Shown: in pieces, positions 43,192-51,597 of the stretch
Numbering within the stretch: the first letter of the stretch is position 1
Layout: each line of letters opens with the position of its first letter
Assembly: GCA_040397785.1 (NCBI GenBank)
Contig: JBBAVI010000004.1
Coordinates: 35,560 to 99,559, forward strand
DNA length: 64,000 bases
Origin: M3007 sp040397785
GTDB lineage: Bacteria > Bacteroidota > Bacteroidia > Chitinophagales > Saprospiraceae
Direction: 5' to 3'
The notes under the pieces: generated by a model
Database searches by the model: none
What the model was told of the DNA's origin: nothing
Seen by the model: only the letters and a program-made list of their open reading frames with translations
Translations under genes and position numbers: made by a program

Positions 43192-46017
43192 ATGAAATTT
43201 TCCCGTTTACTCCAACTTTGGATTTTACTACCGATTTGTACCTTTTGGGTATACACCAGCTTCGGACAAGGCTTTATGAAGTCTTATCCGGCCATCAATG
43301 GCAATTGCACCACCCTACTCCAAAATGGAAACGCTGGTTACTTTATGGCGGGCGTTTTTCAAAATGGTCATGTTCAAAAAACAGATGCGCTCGGCGTGGT
43401 CCAATGGGTGCACAACAATACATTTCAAAACGGACAAGGCATCGGACTTTGCCTCGCAGATGCGGGCGCCTGTGTGGCCTTGGGCGAATACAAACCAGAC
43501 AGTACCCTCTCCAAAAACCTGGTGGTTAAAATCGATGCCAATGGAAATACGGTTTGGCAAACCGAAATTACGCAGGACTTTTTGCCCAATGGTCTAAAAA
43601 GTGTCGCAAACCTGCCGGATGGCGGCTTTTTAGCCTGCGGCGCGGTGCGCGATTCGACTTCCGATCTTCAAATTTGGCTCGTCAAGCTGAGCAGCACAGG
43701 CAGTATCGTCTGGAAAAAAGCGGTTGGCCTCCCCACGTTCAAAGAACAGGTGGTGCGCATGATTCCACTCAGCGACGGTAATTTTGCTATTGGCGGTTCG
43801 GTATTGAATACCGGCAACAACCGCGACTTTTTTGTGGCAAAAGTGGATGCGGATGGCACCCTACTTTGGGAAACGGTGTTCAACAAGCCCAATTATCAAG
43901 TCGCACAGGATTTGCTGGAAACCAGCACCGGCGATATTGTTATCATGGGTGACAACTTGCAATCAGACCCGGTAAGCATTGCCTTGCTCAGCGTACACCC
44001 CGATGGCTCCGAAAACTGGTTCAACCGGATCGATCTTTCCGCCTTTTACGGTGTCGCCTTGCAGTTGCCCTTGGCCAAAACCTTTACCCGAGACGCTAAT
44101 GACAACCTGTATTTCCCCGTACATGCCAATTTTGAAGACAACACGCAAAGTACTTTACGGCTGATTAAAACAAATTCCCAAGGTAATGTACTTGACTACT
44201 TTACCTTAAACAGCGCCGATTATGTACAAGACATTGTTACGGTCGATCAAAACTTTCTGGCAATGGCAGGAGGTGATGGGCTGGGCGCTTTTTTAATCAA
44301 AACGGATTTAGAGGGGCAAGTATACAGTAGCCGCATCCTCGGAAGTATCTACGAAGACCTCAACCAAAGTTGCAGCCTGGATGCGGGTGAGCCTGCTTAT
44401 TCCAACTTTATGGTGGAGGCGCGCGGCATCAACAACAACCGTTTTTTTGCCAAAACCAATGCCTTGGGTGCCTACAGCATTGCCATTCCCCCCGGATTGT
44501 ATGAGGTCATTGTACATCCGCGCAACAACCAGCCGTTGTTTTACAGTCCTTGCGACACGCCGATGGTCATTACTGCAAACATCGGCCAACAAAGCACCCT
44601 TCCCCCCATTGGTATTCGTGCACTCGTAAGTTGCCCGCTCATGCGCATGGAAATTGGATCCGGCCTGATTCGACGATGTATGGGCACCAATTTAACGGTG
44701 CAATATTGCAATGAAGGCAATTTGCCCGCTACCGATGTGCAGGTTTTCATTGCACTCGACCCCAACCTGAGCTATGTAAGTAGCTCGATTCCGCTGAGCA
44801 GCCAATCGGGCGACACTTTACGCTTTGATTTACCCAATGATTGTGGCAATTTTCAAATACAATGTCTGGTAAGTTGTGATGCCGTTTTAGGACAAACACT
44901 TTGTGTGGATGGCCGTATTTTACCCGATTCCTCCTGTTTACCCGCCGATGCCAATTGGGACGGTTCGAACCTGGAAATCAAGGCAATCTGCGACGGTACC
45001 GTAAAATTTGTGGTAACCAACACCGGACAAGGCAATATGACTGGAAGTAGTGATTACGTGATTATTGAAGACCAAATTATGGTGTCCGATATGTTGCGCC
45101 TGGATGCAGGAGAAGATACCGTGCTTACGATAAACAATCCTGCAGGGCACACCTATTATATGCGGGTAAAACAACGGCCTGGCCACCCGGGTGATGGCGA
45201 TGCTGCCGCCTTTATGCTCAATTGTGTGACCCCTGGCGGCCCGAACCTGGCACTGCAATTGCCCGTGCAAGATTCCGATCCATTTACGGTGCACTATTGT
45301 ACGGAAGTGCGTGGCTCTTACGACCCGAACGATAAGCAAGGCTATCCATTGGGTTGGAAAGAAACGCATTTGATTGAACCTAACCAGCAGTTGCAGTACA
45401 AAATTCGGTTCCAAAACACGGGGAACGACACGGCATTTACCGTTAAAATCAGGGATGAAGTGACTGGATTGTTGGATTTGGGCACTTTCCGTCCAGGTCC
45501 TGCCAGCCATCCTTATGCCTGGGAAGTTGTGGATGGGCGCACCCTCGTGTTTTATTTCCCCAATATCATGTTGCCCGATTCCAATGTAAATGAAGTGGCT
45601 TCCCACGGATTTGTGAGTTTTAGCATCCAGCCAATACCAGATTTGGCCCCAGGCACCGTACTGGAAAACAAGGCTGGTATTTATTTTGACTTCAATGATC
45701 CGATCATTACCAATGTGGCAACCCACCAAATTAACATGGAACTGATTAGCGTTGTCAAAAGCCCAATTATACAATCGCTTGATTGTGAAGCATTTCCAAA
45801 CCCATTCAGTGCAAACATCTTGTTCCGATTGGATGCGGCGGAAACCGGTTTAAATCGCCTTCAAGTATTTAATACTTTTGGACAACTGGCGGCAGAACAT
45901 GCATTTACGGGTTCAGAATTGTTGCTGGAGCGCGGCAAATTATGCACCGGGATTTATTGGTTCCGTTTGCAAACCGCGCAGGGTAAAACAGCCGTAGGAA
46001 AGATCATCATTCACTAA
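43192..46017 (+). CDS. T9SS-sorted surface protein with beta-propeller head and DUF7619-like region (copy B of duplicated pair)
   Basis: A 941-residue secreted protein. The signal peptide (about 1-23) is followed by a head of about 355 residues built from repeated blocks of the type KIDANGNTVWQ / KLSSTGSIVWKK / KVDADGTLLWE, a WD40- or PQQ-like beta-propeller. An SdrD-B-like domain follows at about 383-440 (GSIYEDLNQSCSLDAGEP), then the long shared region with DPNDKQ, LQYKIRFQNTGNDTAF and NIMLPDSNVNEVASHG. A type A sorting domain closes the protein (about 865-941). From residue 383 onward it aligns with the 819-residue protein at 21818. The ATG at 43192 (MKFSRLL) is chosen for the signal peptide. 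Confidence 0.85.
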   Translation: MKFSRLLQLWILLPICTFWVYTSFGQGFMKSYPAINGNCTTLLQNGNAGYFMAGVFQNGHVQKTDALGVVQWVHNNTFQNGQGIGLCLADAGACVALGEYKPDSTLSKNLVVKIDANGNTVWQTEITQDFLPNGLKSVANLPDGGFLACGAVRDSTSDLQIWLVKLSSTGSIVWKKAVGLPTFKEQVVRMIPLSDGNFAIGGSVLNTGNNRDFFVAKVDADGTLLWETVFNKPNYQVAQDLLETSTGDIVIMGDNLQSDPVSIALLSVHPDGSENWFNRIDLSAFYGVALQLPLAKTFTRDANDNLYFPVHANFEDNTQSTLRLIKTNSQGNVLDYFTLNSADYVQDIVTVDQNFLAMAGGDGLGAFLIKTDLEGQVYSSRILGSIYEDLNQSCSLDAGEPAYSNFMVEARGINNNRFFAKTNALGAYSIAIPPGLYEVIVHPRNNQPLFYSPCDTPMVITANIGQQSTLPPIGIRALVSCPLMRMEIGSGLIRRCMGTNLTVQYCNEGNLPATDVQVFIALDPNLSYVSSSIPLSSQSGDTLRFDLPNDCGNFQIQCLVSCDAVLGQTLCVDGRILPDSSCLPADANWDGSNLEIKAICDGTVKFVVTNTGQGNMTGSSDYVIIEDQIMVSDMLRLDAGEDTVLTINNPAGHTYYMRVKQRPGHPGDGDAAAFMLNCVTPGGPNLALQLPVQDSDPFTVHYCTEVRGSYDPNDKQGYPLGWKETHLIEPNQQLQYKIRFQNTGNDTAFTVKIRDEVTGLLDLGTFRPGPASHPYAWEVVDGRTLVFYFPNIMLPDSNVNEVASHGFVSFSIQPIPDLAPGTVLENKAGIYFDFNDPIITNVATHQINMELISVVKSPIIQSLDCEAFPNPFSANILFRLDAAETGLNRLQVFNTFGQLAAEHAFTGSELLLERGKLCTGIYWFRLQTAQGKTAVGKIIIH

Positions 46018-46050
46018 AAACCCGCCGGCAACGGCCTAAAAATAAAAACG

Positions 46051-48231
46051 ATGTTAAGATTTCTCACTGCACTCCTTTTGTGCATCCACAGCATGCAATT
46101 AGCAGCCCAAAGCGGATGTATCCAGATCGCATTTTGCCCTAATAACGGCCTTGGTGTATGCGATTTAACCAACAACGATGCCAATCTTTGGAACGAATCC
46201 TATTGGAATGACACCCAGGTTAATGACCATGACCTGCGCGAAACAAGCGTCGGACTTGGTATTGAAGCGAGCAGCACCTGTGGCGCGACGATCAATATCC
46301 GTTACGAATTGTTTTTGGATTTAAACAACGATGGCGTACAGGAAACGGTGGTGAATAGCAATGCACTGCCAGGTTTTAATACGGTTTTGTATGATAACGT
46401 TGCCAATGCAGGCACCGCGCAAGCATTTGACGAACGGCCCGTACCAGCGAATGGAAAATACGGATTTGCACAGGAAGACAGTATCGGAGCCAACTCGGTT
46501 AAAGCATTTGTGCGCTGGAACACCCAGGCAGCACCGGATACCTTTATCTCCCCTGAATTGCCTTACGGAACCCACAAAATCCGTTGGATCGTGGAGGACA
46601 ACCTCTCCAACCAGGAAATTTGCACCTACACCTTTATTGTCAAGGACTGTAAAAACCCAACGGTGGTTTGCATTAATGGTTTGAGTGCCGATATTATGCC
46701 TACCGGAACCATTCAAATTTGGGCAAGTGATTTTCTGCAATATGTAGAAGATAACGCAACACCCACCAACCTATTACAATTGGCAATCCGGAAATCGGGT
46801 ACCGGCACCGGGTTCCCCACGGATACCGCCAACGCCTCATCTACCGTTGTTGTATTTAATTGTTCCGAATTAGGCTTCAATCAAGTGGAAATATGGGCAA
46901 AAGACCTGGCCGGAAATGTCGATTATTGTGAAGCTTATTTGATCGTGCAAGGCAATAATTTCGCATGTGATACCAGCAATGCGACCCTTGAATTTTGCAC
47001 CCGGTTGTGGTGCGACCAAAGCCCAATCGAAGGCGTTGCAATTGGATTTACAGAATCGGCTACCGGCGCGCCGATATTTCAAGGTCAAGGTGTTACCGGT
47101 GCCAACGGTTGCAGCACTGTTACGGGGATTCCTGGGCAAACCAATGTGACCGTCACCCCTACCCTGGAATCTGATCCTTTAAATGGGGTAGATGTATTAG
47201 ATTTGGTTTTAATTCGAAAGCATATTCTAGGCATCCAACCGCTTCCCTCCTATGCACAAATTGCTGCCGATGCCGGTGGATTAGGCGGGATTTCAACGTA
47301 CGATATCGTCCTATTTAGCAAATTGATTTTAGGTTTATATACAACGCTTCCCGGCCAAACCTCCTGGAAATTTGTGGATGCCGATTTTGTGTTTCCTGAT
47401 CCTCCCAATGTATTTACTTTGACCATTCCTCCGGTGGTTACCCTCTCGAATTTACCCAATGACACGGTAATTCAAAAAACATTTCTGGGTATCAAAGTTG
47501 GCGACGTAAACTGTTCGGCTTATCCGGGTTTCAAAGCACCCGATGTGGAAGACCGCGCCCCCCTGCAAGCCCTTAGCTTGCACGATCATTACTTGAAAGC
47601 CGGGGAAATCCTCGAAATACCACTTTATTTTGAAAAAAGTGCCCATTGGCTGGGTTTCCAATTTGGATTAGCAATACAAAATGAACGATTGCAGGTATTG
47701 GAGGCAAAAGGAGGACCAGCGGCTGGATTGAACCAGGATAATTTCGGCTTGATGCCGGATGCTTTCCATTGTGTTTGGTCCAATACGCAGCCTGTTGAGA
47801 TACCCGGTGGTGCACCCTTGGTTACCCTGCGCGTTCAGGCGCTGGAAGATGGTTGGTTGCACGATGCCCTTGCTTTGCGCCCCAGCGAACAATTCAAATC
47901 GATCGGGTACTTGCAGGATGAAAGCAGAAACCGCCTGGAACTTGTATTTGCTCCATCGAATCAGGTAGTAGGCTACACATCGGTTGGGCAGTTGCGCCCT
48001 AATCCGACCACCGGCAATGCCTTGATTCCGATTGAATTAGCGCAAAAGTCCAATATTCAACTAGAGGTATTCGGCTTGGATGGAAAACTGCAATGGTCGC
48101 AACAGCAAGAACGGGAAAAAGGAATACACAACCTTGAAATTCCTGCAATTGCAATGCCACAAGGCGGCATTTATACCTGGCGTTTGTTGGTCAATGGCCA
48201 ATTGTACCAAGGAAAGCTTGTGCGCGCTTAA
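46051..48231 (+). CDS. T9SS protein with HYR-, dockerin- and cohesin-like modules
   Basis: A 726-residue secreted protein. After a signal peptide (about 1-20) an N-terminal domain of about 160 residues (IRYELFLDLNNDGVQETVV) is followed by an HYR-like unit around 210-310 (IQIWASDFLQYVEDNATP). A CNA-B-like segment precedes a dockerin-like module at about 376-450, with its two helices NGVDVLDLVLIRKHILG and ISTYDIVLFSKLILGLY and the closing IKVGDVNC. A cohesin-like beta-sandwich (about 505-620) and a T9SS type A domain (about 640-726) follow. It starts 33 bp after the T9SS paralogue gene and is probably co-transcribed. No enzyme domain is present, so a structural or adhesive role is likely. Confidence 0.8.
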   Translation: MLRFLTALLLCIHSMQLAAQSGCIQIAFCPNNGLGVCDLTNNDANLWNESYWNDTQVNDHDLRETSVGLGIEASSTCGATINIRYELFLDLNNDGVQETVVNSNALPGFNTVLYDNVANAGTAQAFDERPVPANGKYGFAQEDSIGANSVKAFVRWNTQAAPDTFISPELPYGTHKIRWIVEDNLSNQEICTYTFIVKDCKNPTVVCINGLSADIMPTGTIQIWASDFLQYVEDNATPTNLLQLAIRKSGTGTGFPTDTANASSTVVVFNCSELGFNQVEIWAKDLAGNVDYCEAYLIVQGNNFACDTSNATLEFCTRLWCDQSPIEGVAIGFTESATGAPIFQGQGVTGANGCSTVTGIPGQTNVTVTPTLESDPLNGVDVLDLVLIRKHILGIQPLPSYAQIAADAGGLGGISTYDIVLFSKLILGLYTTLPGQTSWKFVDADFVFPDPPNVFTLTIPPVVTLSNLPNDTVIQKTFLGIKVGDVNCSAYPGFKAPDVEDRAPLQALSLHDHYLKAGEILEIPLYFEKSAHWLGFQFGLAIQNERLQVLEAKGGPAAGLNQDNFGLMPDAFHCVWSNTQPVEIPGGAPLVTLRVQALEDGWLHDALALRPSEQFKSIGYLQDESRNRLELVFAPSNQVVGYTSVGQLRPNPTTGNALIPIELAQKSNIQLEVFGLDGKLQWSQQQEREKGIHNLEIPAIAMPQGGIYTWRLLVNGQLYQGKLVRA

Positions 48232-48250
48232 CACACATTAAATTTGAATG

Positions 48251-48294
48251 GGAGGTGTCATTGTTCGCTGTGCGGAGGTGACACCTCCTTTTTT
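48251..48294 (+). terminator. rho-independent terminator
   Basis: GGAGGTGTCA (48251-48260) and TGACACCTCC (48279-48288) form a perfect 10-bp GC-rich stem with an 18-nt loop followed by six T. It ends the 43192-48231 transcript. Confidence 0.9.
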
Positions 48295-48347
48295 GTACAA
48301 ACTTTACAAAACGCAATCTTTTAAAACAAAAGTCAATTATTTGGGCT

Positions 48348-48355
48348 TAATTTTG
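48348..48355 (+). promoter_or_regulatory. putative -7 element of the 1059-aa T9SS gene
   Basis: TAATTTTG matches TAnnTTTG, 56 nt upstream of the ATG at 48412 and 54 bp after the preceding terminator. Confidence 0.45.
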
Positions 48356-48411
48356 TTGGAACAATAAATCACCCATCTTAATCGCCTATTTTAGGCATAA
48401 ATATTAATTTC

Positions 48412-51400
48412 ATGCGTAAAGTTTTATTTTTCAGCTTTTTAGTTTTTGGCTTTATTTCCTTACAGGCACAATCTAATGACTCCACCGGATTTCAGGGTAC
48501 GGTTTGTATTCGGAACTGGTGCAACGGCAGCACCATTCAAAATCTGCAATTGAACGTGGTGGCTAGCACGAACACCATCCCTAATTTCAATTTCAACTAC
48601 CCTCAAGCGGATCCAATAACGGGCTGTTTTATGTTTGATAGCTTACCATCAGGTTCCGGAATTTCTAGTGATGATAAGGTTCTTTTTATTCCCATCAAAG
48701 ACGATGCCCCAACCAATGGCGTGGATGTGTTGGACATATTGCTGATCGCCAAACATATTTTAGGCATAGCGCCTTTGCCACCCAATAGCAAGATCGCAGC
48801 AGATGTCAATAAAAGCAATAGTATCACCACTTTTGATGTGGTTGAATTACGAAAATTAATTTTGGGAATATATAACAAATTTCCCAATAACACTTCCTGG
48901 AGGTTTATTCAAGCAGATACCACTACCACCATTCCAGCGAGCGGCCCACCTTTTCTAGTGGAGATGTTGGGCATTAAAACCGGAGATGTAAACTGTTCAG
49001 CTTCTAAGAGCAACGCCCCTACTTTACTGGCTCAAACCATTACTATTTTGGATGAATATGTTCAGGCAGGCGATAAATTTAAAATACCCTTGTATTTCGG
49101 AAAATCGCCTAGTTTTACAGCCTTTCAGTATGGTTTAAAACTGGATCCCGCCTACCTGAATATCCTCGATTTGCAAGGACAGTTTTTACCGAACATGAGC
49201 CTTGCTAATTTTTGGCTTTCCCAAAGCTTGATCAACTGCATCTGGTATGATTTAACCGCCACCAAAGTACCGGAGGGACAATCTTTTACAACCATTACGG
49301 TAAAAGCCCTAAAATCGGGCTGGTTACACGATATGATTCAATTAAGCGCTGGCCCGAATGCGATGCCTGCGTTGGCTTATGATCAACAGGAAAACAAAGC
49401 GCTTTTCAAACTGGAATTCCTTAAAAAAAGCCAAGCGAATCAGCCAAAATCAGGTGTAAATGCGCCTGGTTCATCTGCTAAAAGCAGTGCCTGTCTGAAC
49501 ATCCAAAACTGCGCCTCCAACACCGTCGAATTTTGCGATCTTACCCCCAACAACGTACAGTTTTGGAATGAAAATGCCTGGACGAATACCTTGTTTGATA
49601 ACAATGACCTGCCCGAAGGCATCGTAGATTTGGGTATTGAAGTTGAAAATACATGCGGCGCACCGGTGCACATTCGGTACGAGTTATTCCTCGATCTGAA
49701 CAACGATGGTTTTCAGGAAACCCTGGTAAACAGCGATGCTTTGCCTGGATTTAACACCATATTATACAACAATTTGGGCGGCAATGCCCAATCGGCAGGT
49801 TTTGATGAACGCGCCGTGCCGAACTACCAAAAGTATGGTTTTGCACAACAAAACAGCGTTTCTGGCAACATTTATCGTGCTAACCTGCGCTGGAATACAA
49901 GTATTTTACCTACTAGTTATGTGTTGCCGCAATTGCCCCAAGGATTGCATTCTATTCGCTGGGTTGTTACGGATAGCTTACAAAACGAAGCCATTTGTAC
50001 CTATCCTTTTGAAGTGAAAGATTGCAAAAAACCGAGTGTTGTTTGTTTGAATGGGTTGAGCGTCAATTTGATGCCTACCAAAAAAATCGACCTTTGGGCT
50101 TCTGACTTTCTGCAATATGCGGAAGATAATATCACGCCGAATAATCTGCTCACCATAGGCCTGCGAAAATCCAACGGCGCAGCTGGATTTCCGGTGGATT
50201 CGAATGGGCAGGCGCAGCAGAATACTTCATTTTTTTGCGATGATATTGGCGATATTAAGGTAGAATTGTGGGTGAAAGACAAAGCCGGTAACACTGATTT
50301 TTGTTTTTCAAATGTAAAGGTTAAAGACAACTACGGCTATTGCCCCATCAATAAAACCATTAATATAAGGGCCAATTGCAAGAATGCGTGCACGCAAGCG
50401 CCAATGCAGGAAGTTACGGTAGAAGTAACCGATGCCCCAAATAATTCAATTTTCGGTATGTCGGATGCCCAAGGCTACGCTACACTAAACAACGTCTTTG
50501 CCTCCGCCAGTACGACCGTTACTGCTTCTTACGACGATCCTCCAATGAACGGGCCGAATGTAATGCTCCATGATTTGATTTTGATTGCCCAACATATTTT
50601 AGGCTTCGTTATCTTACCCGATTATGCACGAATTGCTGCGGATGCGGATAAAAGCACCATCATCACCTACTTTGATCTGGCAGAATTTGGAAAATTACTG
50701 GTTGGTATTTATACTCAACTACCCAATAATACGTCTTGGCGGTTTTATACGGATGACACTTATAAATTTCCTAATGCCCAGGATCCCAAAGAGGGCAATT
50801 TGCCTGAGTCTTACACTTTACAAAATATCGCAAGCGATTCAACGCTCGAAGTTAACCTGTACGGGGTCAAAATAGGTGATGTAGATTGCACCAGCGGCAT
50901 TTACAACCTGGATAGTACGCATGTTTCTGTTTTGAATATACGCGATGAGTATGTAAAAGCCGGAGACCAGTTTAAAATACCAATTTCCTTAGGGAAAAAA
51001 GGTTATTGGCTTGGTATGCAATATTCATTGTCCCTCGATCCAGAATTTTTAACCTTGTTGGATGTCGAACAAAAAGTACTTCCAAATTTTAGCGGCTATA
51101 CATTCGGTGTTTTTCAGGATAAAGTTCGATTTGTTTTTGCAAATGCCTGGTCAATCAACATTTCCGCTGGCAGGCCTTTAACCTCTATGACCGTAAAAGC
51201 ACTAAAATCAGGCTGGCTACATGATGCAATCCGTTTAGAGCCCAATGGTTTTGATCATATTGGGTACACCTCCACCGAAAAAGCCCAGCGTTTTAAACTG
51301 GAATTCATCCAAAACCAGCAACAAACGACCAGCGAAAAAGCCACTTTTTCTGCAATACCTAACCCTACTTCCAATGCGGCCTGGTTGCCCATTCAACTGG

Positions 51401-51591
51401 AGGAGGCCGGAACCATTCAAATTGATCTACAAGATATGCACGGCCAAACCCGCTGGTCACAAAAAATGCAACTGGATGCTGGCGAACAAAACCTGGAAAT
51501 TCCCGATACGGCCTTTGGACAGCCGGGCGTGTACACTTGGCGCTTGTGGGTAGGTGGCGTGTTGTATCAAGGGAAAATTATGCGGTATTAA
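48412..51591 (+). CDS. T9SS protein with two dockerin-like/cohesin-like module pairs
   Basis: A 1059-residue secreted protein related to its neighbour at 46051 but with an extra module pair in front. Order: signal peptide 1-19; first dockerin-like unit about 100-170 (NGVDVLDILLIAKHILGIAP, ITTFDVVELRKLILGIY) with IKTGDVNCS near 193; first cohesin-like domain about 205-330. Then the IRYELFLDLNNDG domain (about 365-535), HYR-like unit (about 545-650), second dockerin-like unit about 710-780 (VMLHDLILIAQHILGF, KIGDVDC near 825), second cohesin-like domain about 835-955, and T9SS type A domain about 980-1059. It has its own promoter-like element. An internal duplication followed by divergence explains the layout. 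Confidence 0.8.
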   Translation: MRKVLFFSFLVFGFISLQAQSNDSTGFQGTVCIRNWCNGSTIQNLQLNVVASTNTIPNFNFNYPQADPITGCFMFDSLPSGSGISSDDKVLFIPIKDDAPTNGVDVLDILLIAKHILGIAPLPPNSKIAADVNKSNSITTFDVVELRKLILGIYNKFPNNTSWRFIQADTTTTIPASGPPFLVEMLGIKTGDVNCSASKSNAPTLLAQTITILDEYVQAGDKFKIPLYFGKSPSFTAFQYGLKLDPAYLNILDLQGQFLPNMSLANFWLSQSLINCIWYDLTATKVPEGQSFTTITVKALKSGWLHDMIQLSAGPNAMPALAYDQQENKALFKLEFLKKSQANQPKSGVNAPGSSAKSSACLNIQNCASNTVEFCDLTPNNVQFWNENAWTNTLFDNNDLPEGIVDLGIEVENTCGAPVHIRYELFLDLNNDGFQETLVNSDALPGFNTILYNNLGGNAQSAGFDERAVPNYQKYGFAQQNSVSGNIYRANLRWNTSILPTSYVLPQLPQGLHSIRWVVTDSLQNEAICTYPFEVKDCKKPSVVCLNGLSVNLMPTKKIDLWASDFLQYAEDNITPNNLLTIGLRKSNGAAGFPVDSNGQAQQNTSFFCDDIGDIKVELWVKDKAGNTDFCFSNVKVKDNYGYCPINKTINIRANCKNACTQAPMQEVTVEVTDAPNNSIFGMSDAQGYATLNNVFASASTTVTASYDDPPMNGPNVMLHDLILIAQHILGFVILPDYARIAADADKSTIITYFDLAEFGKLLVGIYTQLPNNTSWRFYTDDTYKFPNAQDPKEGNLPESYTLQNIASDSTLEVNLYGVKIGDVDCTSGIYNLDSTHVSVLNIRDEYVKAGDQFKIPISLGKKGYWLGMQYSLSLDPEFLTLLDVEQKVLPNFSGYTFGVFQDKVRFVFANAWSINISAGRPLTSMTVKALKSGWLHDAIRLEPNGFDHIGYTSTEKAQRFKLEFIQNQQQTTSEKATFSAIPNPTSNAAWLPIQLEEAGTIQIDLQDMHGQTRWSQKMQLDAGEQNLEIPDTAFGQPGVYTWRLWVGGVLYQGKIMRY

Positions 51592-51597
51592 TCAAGT

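Noticed and set aside
44938..45774. 278-codon frame on the minus strand inside the 941-residue T9SS gene
   Set aside because: Antisense shadow of a gene whose sense translation aligns with the paralogue at 21818; no domain in the antisense reading.
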